39,987 nt of DNA from an uncultured Lachnospiraceae bacterium. Lineage in GTDB: Bacteria; Bacillota; Clostridia; Lachnospirales; Lachnospiraceae. Positions 1-6,745 of this stretch are shown here, one piece after another. Position 1 is the stretch's first letter, and every line of letters starts with the position of its first letter. Location: contig CAJUCC010000031.1 in NCBI GenBank assembly GCA_910585205.1, positions 1 to 39,987 of the forward strand, written 5' to 3'. The position numbers were made by a program, and so were the translations under genes. The notes below the pieces were generated by a model. That model saw only the letters and a list, made by a program, of their open reading frames with translations. It made no database searches and was not told where the DNA came from.

Positions 1-20
1 CCGGATTCGTCTTAATGCAC

Positions 21-62
21 AAAAAAGGACGGCACAATTTGTTGTTTTTATTGTGCAGTCCT
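21..62 (-). terminator. Rho-independent terminator of the ROK regulator gene
   Basis: Read on the minus strand, the segment after the ROK stop codon forms a long stem: AGGAC and GCACAAT pair with ATTGTGC and GTCCT across one mismatch, around an A-rich loop of about 11 bases. The stem is followed by TTTTTT. The position, some 35 bases past the stop, fits termination of that gene. Confidence 0.8.
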
Positions 63-97
63 GTGTATAAAAAAACTTTTTTCTTCTGTGATTGCCG

Positions 98-1312
98 CTA
101 AGCCCCGTTTTGCGTGCCAAAATATGCGTCGGGGCAGTCAAATACATCCATGATCGCCGTGATCGCCGCGCCGTGTACCATGGAGTTGTTTACCGTGCTA
201 ATCATGATTTTCAGGTTCTCATATATCTCCGGGAGAACCTTGCGCTTCACCTCGCCCTTCACCCGCCGGAGCATTTCCTCCGGCAGCACATGGGACATTT
301 CATCTCCTATAATAATCACCGAGGGATCAAAACTGTTGATAATATTAACCACACCGACCGCAAGGCTGTCGCAGCTTGTGAGGAAAATCTCTTTTACAAT
401 CGGATTGCCCGCACGGACCATTCCCACCGCTTCGGAAAACGTATATTCATGATCGCCTCCCATGACCCGGTTAATCTCATTCGTAAAGGCGATTGAAGAA
501 CAGTAGTTTTCCAGACAGCCGTAATTCCCGCAGGCACACCGGGGACCGTTAAAATTAATCGACATATGGCCGATCTCCCCGGCAATCCCCAGATTGCCTT
601 TAATCAGTTCCCCGTCGCAGATTATGCCCGCACCGATCCCCTGTCCCACAGCGATGTAGACGATAATCTCCCCCGGACGGTTGCCCACATCCTCCAGGTT
701 ATGCCAGTACTGGGCCAGCACACCCGCATTCGCATCATGCCCGACAAATACCGGAATGCAGAATTTTTGTTCCAGTTCTTCCTGAATCGCGATGTCGCCC
801 CATCCCGGGAAACCGGTCATCAGTTCGATCCTGCCCCGCCGGATATTATACGGTCCCGGAATGGCAACGCCGATGGCAATCGTCTTTCGCTCTCCCGTCT
901 TCTCCATCAGCCTGTCCGCCTCCTGCAGAAGCATCTCGAAAATCTTCCGCGGCGCCAGACGGGAATCAATTTCGTCCGCCCTGGCTTCGATCAGATTACC
1001 CGACAGGTCAAAAACGCCCATAATATAGTCTTTCCGCGCCAGGCGGATGCCCAGTATGCCGTGATCGTCGTTATTGATGGAGATGCCGATACTTCTGCGC
1101 CCTTTGTCGCCTGCAATAAAGCCGACTTCCTTTACCAGCCCCCATGCCTGAAAGTCATTGATAATATTTGTCACCGTAGCCTGCTTCAGACTCGAAAGTT
1201 TGGCGAGATGCGCTCTGGCGCAAACCCCTTCCTTTCGCAGCAGATGCAAAATCAGCGTCCGGTTCATCTTCTGTATATGTTCTTGATTGATGCCGTAATG
1301 TATCTTATACAT
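98..1312 (-). CDS. ROK-family transcriptional regulator (NagC/XylR type)
   Basis: A 404-residue protein of normal ROK-repressor length. Residues about 18-62 form a winged helix-turn-helix (NRTLILHLLRKEG, then AHLAKLSSLKQATVTNII), so it should bind DNA. The rest is a sugar-kinase-like fold with GQGIGAG at 223-229 and the ROK zinc signature: His249, then Cys259, Cys261 and Cys266 in CACGNYGCLENYC. The motif GHDANAG (Asp193) keeps the aspartate that is catalytic in ROK kinases, so sugar binding is likely. The family usually represses carbohydrate genes and is released by a sugar or sugar phosphate. No sugar operon lies beside it here; the only nearby carbohydrate-related gene is the GlgX-like protein at 2.5-4.4 kb, and a link is only a guess. 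The ATG start is preceded by GTGGGGGACT, and the protein's beginning aligns with the usual ROK N-terminus. Confidence 0.9.
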   Translation of the reverse strand: MYKIHYGINQEHIQKMNRTLILHLLRKEGVCARAHLAKLSSLKQATVTNIINDFQAWGLVKEVGFIAGDKGRRSIGISINNDDHGILGIRLARKDYIMGVFDLSGNLIEARADEIDSRLAPRKIFEMLLQEADRLMEKTGERKTIAIGVAIPGPYNIRRGRIELMTGFPGWGDIAIQEELEQKFCIPVFVGHDANAGVLAQYWHNLEDVGNRPGEIIVYIAVGQGIGAGIICDGELIKGNLGIAGEIGHMSINFNGPRCACGNYGCLENYCSSIAFTNEINRVMGGDHEYTFSEAVGMVRAGNPIVKEIFLTSCDSLAVGVVNIINSFDPSVIIIGDEMSHVLPEEMLRRVKGEVKRKVLPEIYENLKIMISTVNNSMVHGAAITAIMDVFDCPDAYFGTQNGA

Positions 1313-1361
1313 AGTCCCCCACTTATGCCCCGCGGCAGTTTGGACTCACGCCGTCAAAACA

Positions 1362-1383
1362 GCCCGCCGCAGGCGGAGAATCC
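1362..1383 (+). repeat. First copy of a 22-bp element shared with 33203-33224
   Basis: This 22-bp sequence, starting GCCCGCCGCAGG and ending GAGAATCC, occurs again exactly on the minus strand at 33203-33224. In both places it runs directly into a hairpin followed by a T-run. The 9-bp direct repeat CCGTCAAAA flanks this copy at 1351-1359 and 1409-1417. Confidence 0.85.
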
Positions 1384-1405
1384 CGCATAGCGGGATTCTT
1401 TTTTT
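1377..1405 (+). terminator. Strong plus-strand terminator hairpin with no gene upstream
   Basis: A perfect 10-bp stem, AGAATCCCGC at 1377-1386 and GCGGGATTCT at 1390-1399, closes a 3-base loop and continues into a run of seven or more T. It is shaped to stop plus-strand transcription, yet both neighbouring genes are read on the minus strand. It may be part of a dispersed repeat or stop antisense transcription. Confidence 0.7.
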
Positions 1406-1421
1406 ACTCCGTCAAAATCCG

Positions 1422-1886
1422 TCAGTCATTGCATCCACAGGGAGAGCCCGGGAAAACCGGCGGTTTCGGCGGTCTGGGCGGCATGGGATCGCAGCTGCAG
1501 CTGCAGTTAATATTCACGCTGCAGTTATTGTCACAGCCGTTGTTATTGTCGTTTCCACAGTCACAATCACAGCCGCAGTTGTTATTGTTATTGTTTCCGC
1601 AGCCAATGCCGCAGTTTATATTGCCGCCGCAGCCGACGTTACAGTTATTGCCGCAGCCGCAGCCAATATTGCAGTTATTGTCACAGCCACAGCCAATGTT
1701 GCAGTTATTGTCGCAGTCACAGCCGATGTTGCAGTTATTGTCACAGTCACAATCGCAGCCACAGCCGCAGTTATGATTGTTCCCGCAGCCACAGCCGCAG
1801 TTATTCCCACCGCAGACACCACAGCCTCCGCATGATCCGCCGCCTCCGCAGCAGCACAGTAAAATCAACCAGCATAAAATATTCAT
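1422..1886 (-). CDS. Cys/Asn/Gly-rich repeat protein, possible spore coat or exosporium component
   Basis: A 154-residue low-complexity protein in which about a quarter of residues are cysteine, with most of the rest Asn, Gly and Asp. After a short hydrophobic start (MNILCWLILLCCC) come Gly/Cys stretches and, at about residues 51-100, five tandem 10-residue units of the form NCNIGCxCxN. An Asn/Cys stretch follows, and the tail is proline-rich (PPRPPKPP). I cannot assign a family by motif; similar high-cysteine proteins in Firmicutes carry only descriptive names. The start is well supported: AAAGGAGTGAAGCGAT precedes the ATG. The upstream region holds a match to the sigma-K promoter pattern, which suggests late mother-cell expression and cross-linking into the spore surface. 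That role is inference. Metal binding is the main alternative. Confidence 0.7.
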   Translation of the reverse strand: MNILCWLILLCCCGGGGSCGGCGVCGGNNCGCGCGNNHNCGCGCDCDCDNNCNIGCDCDNNCNIGCGCDNNCNIGCGCGNNCNVGCGGNINCGIGCGNNNNNNCGCDCDCGNDNNNGCDNNCSVNINCSCSCDPMPPRPPKPPVFPGSPCGCND

Positions 1887-1912
1887 ATCGCTTCACTCCT
1901 TTTTTATATGAA

Positions 1913-1939
1913 TATCTTATGCCGGTTTTATTCTTTTGT
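1913..1939 (-). promoter_or_regulatory. Sigma-K-like promoter of the Cys-rich protein gene
   Basis: On the minus strand AC (1938-1939), a 16-base spacer and CATAAGATA (1913-1921) match the sigma-K pattern AC-N16/17-CATANNNTA. The expected start lies about 20 bases before the ATG, just upstream of the ribosome binding site. The pattern is short, so chance occurrence is possible. Confidence 0.4.
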
Positions 1940-1956
1940 GACGACAGCGCGGCGTT

Positions 1957-2517
1957 TTATATCGAAATATGATACCCCTTCCGCCTCCTGGAACGGATAT
2001 AGGCAAATGTTTTGTCCTCTCCTTTATCCGCCAGCAGATGCAGCAGCTTTTCCAACCGCTTTCTCGTATAGGGATGCAGATAGGCATGCATCCTGCCCGC
2101 CCCTCTCTCATAATACGTAAGCGGGTCTCTGTCCGTATAAGCCGCGCCGTTATATACTTTGGAAGCGGCTATTCTGTCCATAAACATTTCTATTATATAG
2201 CGGTCCGGCATCGGCGCAGGTTTCATTCCCGACCGGATACCGCCCTCATCTGCACAGTAATCAATCCAATACTCATAATGGTGCCTGTTCCGCCCTTTGT
2301 GATGCAGCCATGCCGAAGAGTAACCGACCGCCTCCCGTTCCGCATTGTTCGGACTGCGATTGCCCTGAAAATACCTGGCTCCCACGATAAATTCCGCGGG
2401 CAGATATTTGGACAGATCATGCAGCAGTCCCTGCCGGTACAGTCCGACCGCAAAACAGCCTTTCATTACAAGATACTTATGATACGTAATCGTTTTCAGA
2501 TGTTTCCATGCATGCAT
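1957..2517 (-). CDS. DUF5662 family protein
   Basis: A protein of 186 residues from the chosen start, matching the DUF5662 family by sequence feel. It contains LLHDLSKYLPAEF near residue 35 and later AWLHHKGRNRHHYEYW, a His/Asp-rich pattern reminiscent of HD-domain proteins, though a catalytic role is not established. The open frame extends upstream to 2577, inside the GlgX-like gene. I place the start at the ATG at 2515-2517 because AAAAGGAAG lies about nine bases before it and the GlgX stop (2522-2524) immediately precedes it. The two genes are therefore probably co-transcribed and translationally linked. No signal peptide or membrane segment is visible, so it should be cytoplasmic. Confidence 0.75.
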   Translation of the reverse strand: MHAWKHLKTITYHKYLVMKGCFAVGLYRQGLLHDLSKYLPAEFIVGARYFQGNRSPNNAEREAVGYSSAWLHHKGRNRHHYEYWIDYCADEGGIRSGMKPAPMPDRYIIEMFMDRIAASKVYNGAAYTDRDPLTYYERGAGRMHAYLHPYTRKRLEKLLHLLADKGEDKTFAYIRSRRRKGYHISI

Positions 2518-2521
2518 TGAT

Positions 2522-4360
2522 TCATTCTTCCTTTTTTCCGGACTCATATAATTGAATGGAGCGTTCCTCCGTATCAATCAGACTGCCCGCCGCTATCGCT
2601 TTCGGCCTGCACTGCGTCCCGGAATATTCCTGCATATCCGCCGTGTCCAGAACAAGCTTCCAGACCATGCCGCGCGGAAGCTTCGGCAGTGCAAATCTGT
2701 GTGGTTCCCAGTGCATATTGCAGGCCAGATAAAAGTCCGCATCGGCGTTCCCCTCACGGTCCTTTGCATATTTTCCACAGTACATAACGGCGGCATGCCG
2801 ATTATAATAATCCGTTTCGGGTTTCCATGCCTCTTTCCCGTGAAACGAAATATCCGGACACCCGCTGCCAAGATAGTCAAGTCCCTGCAGCGGTTCTTCC
2901 CGATGAAATATTTTATGCGCGCGGCGCAGCCGAATCAACCACCTTACATGATCGAACAAAAGACGATTCGTATGCAGCAGTTTCCAGTTCAGCCATGTAA
3001 GCCGGTTGTCCTGACAGTAGGGATTGTTATTTCCCTCCTGTGTCTGCCCGAATTCACTGCCGCTCTGTATATACGGCGTTCCCTGTGACAGCAGTACAAG
3101 CGTCATGGCGTTATACATCTGACGGCAGCGCAACATCTGCACCGTCCGTTTCCGCGTCTTTCCCTCCGCCCCGCAGTTCCAGCTGTCGTTGCAGTCGGTA
3201 CCGTCGCGGTTGTCTTCCCCGTTAGCCTCGTTATGCTTTCTGTCATAGGAAACCATATCATACAGCGTAAATCCGTTATATCCGGCTATCGCATTGACAA
3301 TCGCAGCATTTTTGTGATTATGGCCCAGATGAAACAGCAGCGGTTTCAGACATCCTTCGTCTCCCTTTAGCGCCCTGCGCATGTCCTTCGTAAAACTTTC
3401 CTGCCAGACCGCAAGGTTCCGGCATCCGGCGCCGCCCGTCTCTGCGGGGATCTCATCTGCCGCACACTGCTCCAAAATTATCTTCGTATCTTTCAAAAAA
3501 GGATCTGCCGCCGGCACGGAGGAATCGATCCGCCGTCCGATCAGATGGAAGCCGTCAATATGATATTCCTCCGCCCAGAAACGCAGAATATCCATAATCT
3601 CTCCCACCGCACAGCTCTCCGGAAAATAGAACTGCATCAGCACTTCGATTCCGGATTTGTGCAGTATCCGCACCATGTCTTTCATCTCGGTCCGCGCATC
3701 TTTTCCGTGGGCATAAGCGCTCTTGGGCGCGTAATAGTACCCGGCCTTAAATCCCCAGTAATTGATCTTCGCCTGTTCTTCCTGTAAATACTGCGCCTGC
3801 GGCTTTTCATATTCGTCAAACTCATAGGCAGGCATCAACTCCAGAGTCGTAACTCCCAGCTCCTTCAGATAAGGAAGCTTTTCCACAACTCCGGCAAATG
3901 TTCCCTTCCTCCGGACACCGGAAGAAGTATGTCTTGTAAATCCCCGCACATGAATGCCATAAATAACGCAGCGGCCGTACGGATGCTCCGGCCTGCCGTC
4001 TTCTTCCCAGTCATAGGGTTTCCCCGGAAGCGCATAACGCAACGGCCCCTTTTCTCTGCCGTACGGTTTCATACCGATAACGCCTCCGGCATAACAGTCA
4101 GCGGCCCATGACTCCCCCGCATAGTAACAATAACTGTCAGCCTCTTTGGGAAGGTCGTCTATGACTACGCTGTAAAGCAGTCCGTGCCGGCAGTCGTCCG
4201 GTATCGGTATGCGTAAAAGCTCTTTTGTCCCGGCAAAAAACGCAATCGCCACATCCTTTGCCGCCCGTTCCATTCGAAACACAAACTGCATGGCCCCGTC
4301 CACCGCTTTTACACCCTTCGGATAGAAATTTCCTTTTCTCATAGCTGCCTTCCTTTTCAA
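2522..4360 (-). CDS. GlgX/isoamylase-like GH13 protein with degenerate catalytic site
   Basis: A 612-residue protein related to glycogen debranching enzymes. Family marks include YGIHVRGFTRH (134-144), KHNEANGEDNRDG (375-387), the PYIQSGSEFGQTQEGNNN segment (429-446) and DNRLTWLNW. The four GH13 catalytic regions are eroded: region I (normally DVVYNH) reads QFYFPE at 243-248; the nucleophile region (normally DGFRFDL) reads DGFHLIG at 269-275, putting Ile where the catalytic Asp belongs and His for the invariant Arg; and the transition-state region (normally AHDGFTL) reads GYNGFTL at 360-366, so His-Asp became Tyr-Asn. Only an acid/base-like Glu297 (IILEQ) survives. The fold is probably kept but ordinary hydrolysis should be lost, which suggests a glycan-binding or regulatory role. 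The start has AAGGAAGGCAGCT before ATG. It is followed closely by the DUF5662 gene. Confidence 0.85.
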   Translation of the reverse strand: MKRKAAMRKGNFYPKGVKAVDGAMQFVFRMERAAKDVAIAFFAGTKELLRIPIPDDCRHGLLYSVVIDDLPKEADSYCYYAGESWAADCYAGGVIGMKPYGREKGPLRYALPGKPYDWEEDGRPEHPYGRCVIYGIHVRGFTRHTSSGVRRKGTFAGVVEKLPYLKELGVTTLELMPAYEFDEYEKPQAQYLQEEQAKINYWGFKAGYYYAPKSAYAHGKDARTEMKDMVRILHKSGIEVLMQFYFPESCAVGEIMDILRFWAEEYHIDGFHLIGRRIDSSVPAADPFLKDTKIILEQCAADEIPAETGGAGCRNLAVWQESFTKDMRRALKGDEGCLKPLLFHLGHNHKNAAIVNAIAGYNGFTLYDMVSYDRKHNEANGEDNRDGTDCNDSWNCGAEGKTRKRTVQMLRCRQMYNAMTLVLLSQGTPYIQSGSEFGQTQEGNNNPYCQDNRLTWLNWKLLHTNRLLFDHVRWLIRLRRAHKIFHREEPLQGLDYLGSGCPDISFHGKEAWKPETDYYNRHAAVMYCGKYAKDREGNADADFYLACNMHWEPHRFALPKLPRGMVWKLVLDTADMQEYSGTQCRPKAIAAGSLIDTEERSIQLYESGKKEE

Positions 4361-4411
4361 GTATTCAGGTATATTTTGTTTCTGTTTGCATTATTTTGGA
4401 GCTTTTTTAAG

Positions 4412-4420
4412 AGTATAACA
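4412..4420 (-). promoter_or_regulatory. Possible extended -10 promoter for the GlgX-like gene
   Basis: The minus strand reads TGTTATACT, an extended -10 (TGn-TATACT), about 50 bases before the start codon. No good -35 box lies at the right distance, so this is tentative. Confidence 0.35.
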
Positions 4421-4478
4421 TAAAGATGAAAAGGATGCGACGATTTTATACGAATTTATACAATAGTTTTCCGTATAC

Positions 4479-4507
4479 TTTACTTTTCTTCATTCTTTTT
4501 GTACAAT
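4479..4507 (+). promoter_or_regulatory. Sigma-A-type promoter of the DUF1292 gene
   Basis: TTTACT (4479-4484), a 17-base spacer and TACAAT (4502-4507) form a reasonable vegetative promoter about 40 bases before the chosen start codon. Confidence 0.5.
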
Positions 4508-4546
4508 AGGAGGGGGTGTATCAGGAAAGAAAGGAAGGTATCGCAG

Positions 4547-4879
4547 ATGGGGAATCGCAACTACGAAAAAAAAGAAGAAGAAGAAATGACGGTTGAACTG
4601 GAACTGGAAGACGGCGCCAAAGTAACCTGTGCCGTAATCACGATCCTGACCGTACAGAATCAGGACTATATCGCACTGCTTCCTCTGGATAAAAACGGGG
4701 AAAATAAAGACGGGGAAGTCTGGTTTTACCGCTATCATGAAGATGAAAACGATCCGAATAAAGAACCGGAACTGACTTATATTGAAGATGACGGTGAATA
4801 TGAAATTGTCACCGATATTTTTGACGAATATCTGGATAACGCGGAGTTTGATGAGATCGTGGGCGAGGAAGAAAGCTGA
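4547..4879 (+). CDS. DUF1292 domain protein (YrzB-like)
   Basis: A small acidic protein of 110 residues from the ATG at 4547, chosen because AAGGAAGG lies seven bases upstream; the longer frame from 4499 would begin inside the promoter region. The core MTVELELEDG, then CAVITILTVQNQDYIALLPLD and VWFYRYHED, is typical of DUF1292, a short beta-rich family widespread in Firmicutes with no known biochemical role. In Bacilli the relative yrzB sits with yrrK and yrzL; here it stands alone, converging on the helicase gene with only six bases between the two stop codons. The C-terminus is strongly acidic. It is probably cytoplasmic. Confidence 0.85.
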   Translation: MGNRNYEKKEEEEMTVELELEDGAKVTCAVITILTVQNQDYIALLPLDKNGENKDGEVWFYRYHEDENDPNKEPELTYIEDDGEYEIVTDIFDEYLDNAEFDEIVGEEES

Positions 4880-4885
4880 CTTCTC

Positions 4886-6745
4886 TCAAAATCCCTTGTG
4901 ACAGTACGGCAAATCCATAAGAGGCTTTAAGAACCGGGACATGTTCTCCGGTTCTTTTTCTGTTCCGGTGCGGTAAAACAGATACAGTTTCTCCCGCGCA
5001 CGGGTCATTCCCACATAAAACAGCCGCCGTTCCTCTTCGATTTCCTGTTCCGTAGCCGCCTTTTGGTGCGGCATGCAGCCTTCGTTCAGATCGGGCAGAA
5101 ATACCTCGTCAAATTCCAGCCCTTTTGCGCCGTGGCAGGTCAAAACGGTAACACTGTCCCCGCCGTCTTTTGCCCTGCCGCCGTCTCTGTCGCTGTCGTC
5201 CGCTTCTTGCAGAAGGCGCTCCCACGCGCGTGTCTTCTCCGCTCCGCCGCCCGCTTTCGCAGCCAGTGTCCCGAGCCGCCGCAGGACTGTCAGGCTTTCT
5301 TCCAGAGCCGCACCCCTGTATGTCTTTCGCAGCCAGTCCTCATACCCCATCCCCTTTTTGATATATACAAACGCCGCATACAGCGACAGACCCGCTGCAC
5401 GTATACGGTCCTTTTGCAGTTTATGCAGCTCGCTCACCACCTGCGCATCGGCACAATGGTACGCCGCCACTGCCCGCAGATCGACCCGCTCTCCGCTGCA
5501 GCTCTCTCTTGCAATTCCCCGAAACGGCCGATTCATAATGCGGTAAAAATTTTTCCGCGTGGCATCCCCGCAGACAAAACGCAGATACGCCGTAATATCT
5601 TCCGTCACAAAATGGCCGGCCAGCGTTTGTTTCCGCACCGGATGCAGGCAGGGAATGCCGGCGTCCCGCAAAAGCGTCGTCAGTGCGGTGGCATCGCTGT
5701 GCCTGCGAAACAATACCGCCGTATCCCGCAATGCCCCCTGCCGCTTCCTCTCCTGCAATATCCGGCAGATCTCCGCATTCTGTGCCTCCCGATCGGTAAA
5801 CCCCCGGCAGATTACGGCCTGCTGCGCGGCGCTTTCCCGCGCGGGACGCTGCGTCTTGACAAAACGGTTTTTATTTTCCCGGATGACCCGGTCCGCCGCC
5901 CGGATTATGTCCGGTCTGCACCGGTAATTCGTCTCCAGGACAATCTCTTTCGTGCCGGGATAGCGCTGTGCAAAGGACAGCATCAGCGCCGGTCCCGCGC
6001 CCCGGAACCCGTAGACGGACTGATCGTCGTCCCCGACCACAAACAGATTGGATTCCGGCCGCGCCAGCATGGCGAGAATCCGTTCCTGTATCGGCGCAAT
6101 GTCCTGGTATTCATCGACCAGAACATACCGGAACCGCCGCTGCCAGGTATGCAGAACGGCCGGCCTCTCTTCCAGCAGGCGCAGACATTCACAGGCCATG
6201 TCATCAAAGTCCAGCTTACCCGCCTCCCGGCACAGCCGCGTGTATCCGGCAAAGACAGCCCGCACCGCTTCCGCTGGCGCCGTATCCACGGCCGTCACCG
6301 TTTCCGCCCGGCAGCCCTGATTTTTCCATCTGCCCACGGCATCCAGAAACGTTTCTGCCAGTTCCGTATCCAGACGCTGTCTGCGCAATACCTGCCGCAT
6401 ATATGTCTGTTTTTCTTTTTCCTGTAAAAATGAAACGGATTGTTTCGGGGAACTCTCCCGTAAGATATGATAATAGATTGCATGAAACGTGCCGAAACGG
6501 ACAGGAACCGCTGCCTGCATCAACGCCGCAAACCGCTGTTCCATCTCCCGTGCGGCGGCTCTGGTAAAGGTGACGACCAGAATGTCCGACGGCGGTATCC
6601 GCCTTGTCCCGATCAGATGCCGGAGCCGCCATGTAATCACCGTCGTCTTGCCGCTGCCCGGGCCTGCCAGTATCAGAGCAGGCCCGTCGCCGTGGCATAT
6701 CGCTTCCCGCTGGGAAGCATTGCATTGTCTGAGATCATCCTTCAA
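4886..6745 (-). CDS. UvrD/Rep/PcrA-like superfamily 1 ATP-dependent DNA helicase
   Basis: An SF1A helicase with all expected motifs: Walker A GPGSGKT near residue 30, motif Ia VVTFTRAAAREME, motif II VDEYQD near 213, motif III GDDDQSVYGFRGA near 240, motif IV LETNYRC, motif V CHGAKGLEFDEVFLPDL and motif VI RRLFYVGMTRAREKL. At about 620 residues it is some 100 shorter than typical PcrA, so it is likely a second, accessory UvrD-type helicase rather than the main one; function in repair or in clearing protein-DNA complexes is inferred. No ATG is suitable. The frame opens with TTG at 6752-6754, but I prefer the TTG at 6743-6745 because GAGGG lies ten bases before it. Either start overlaps the end of gltX, implying coupled translation. 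Confidence 0.88.
   Translation of the reverse strand: MKDDLRQCNASQREAICHGDGPALILAGPGSGKTTVITWRLRHLIGTRRIPPSDILVVTFTRAAAREMEQRFAALMQAAVPVRFGTFHAIYYHILRESSPKQSVSFLQEKEKQTYMRQVLRRQRLDTELAETFLDAVGRWKNQGCRAETVTAVDTAPAEAVRAVFAGYTRLCREAGKLDFDDMACECLRLLEERPAVLHTWQRRFRYVLVDEYQDIAPIQERILAMLARPESNLFVVGDDDQSVYGFRGAGPALMLSFAQRYPGTKEIVLETNYRCRPDIIRAADRVIRENKNRFVKTQRPARESAAQQAVICRGFTDREAQNAEICRILQERKRQGALRDTAVLFRRHSDATALTTLLRDAGIPCLHPVRKQTLAGHFVTEDITAYLRFVCGDATRKNFYRIMNRPFRGIARESCSGERVDLRAVAAYHCADAQVVSELHKLQKDRIRAAGLSLYAAFVYIKKGMGYEDWLRKTYRGAALEESLTVLRRLGTLAAKAGGGAEKTRAWERLLQEADDSDRDGGRAKDGGDSVTVLTCHGAKGLEFDEVFLPDLNEGCMPHQKAATEQEIEEERRLFYVGMTRAREKLYLFYRTGTEKEPENMSRFLKPLMDLPYCHKGF
4929..4959 (+). terminator. 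Terminator of the DUF1292 gene, inside the helicase coding end
   Basis: AAGAACCGG (4929-4937) pairs with CCGGTTCTT (4948-4956) and is followed by T residues on the plus strand. It lies 50 bases beyond the DUF1292 stop, within the last codons of the oppositely read helicase gene. Confidence 0.75.

Noticed and set aside
1429..1776. Plus-strand Gln/Leu-rich open frame
   Set aside because: It is the mirror of the Cys/Asn repeat gene on the minus strand, lacks a ribosome binding site, and its composition follows directly from the 30-bp repeats.
1590..1790. Tandem 30-bp units that might be taken for a CRISPR-like array
   Set aside because: The units are head-to-tail, have no spacers between them and encode decapeptides in frame.
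5063..6427. Long plus-strand frame opposite the helicase (454 codons)
   Set aside because: No Shine-Dalgarno, no recognisable motif, and the minus-strand frame has all helicase motifs. Similar long shadows opposite gltX (6489-7772), spoVAF (12091-13176) and the aminopeptidase P (36255-37733) were left out for the same reason.
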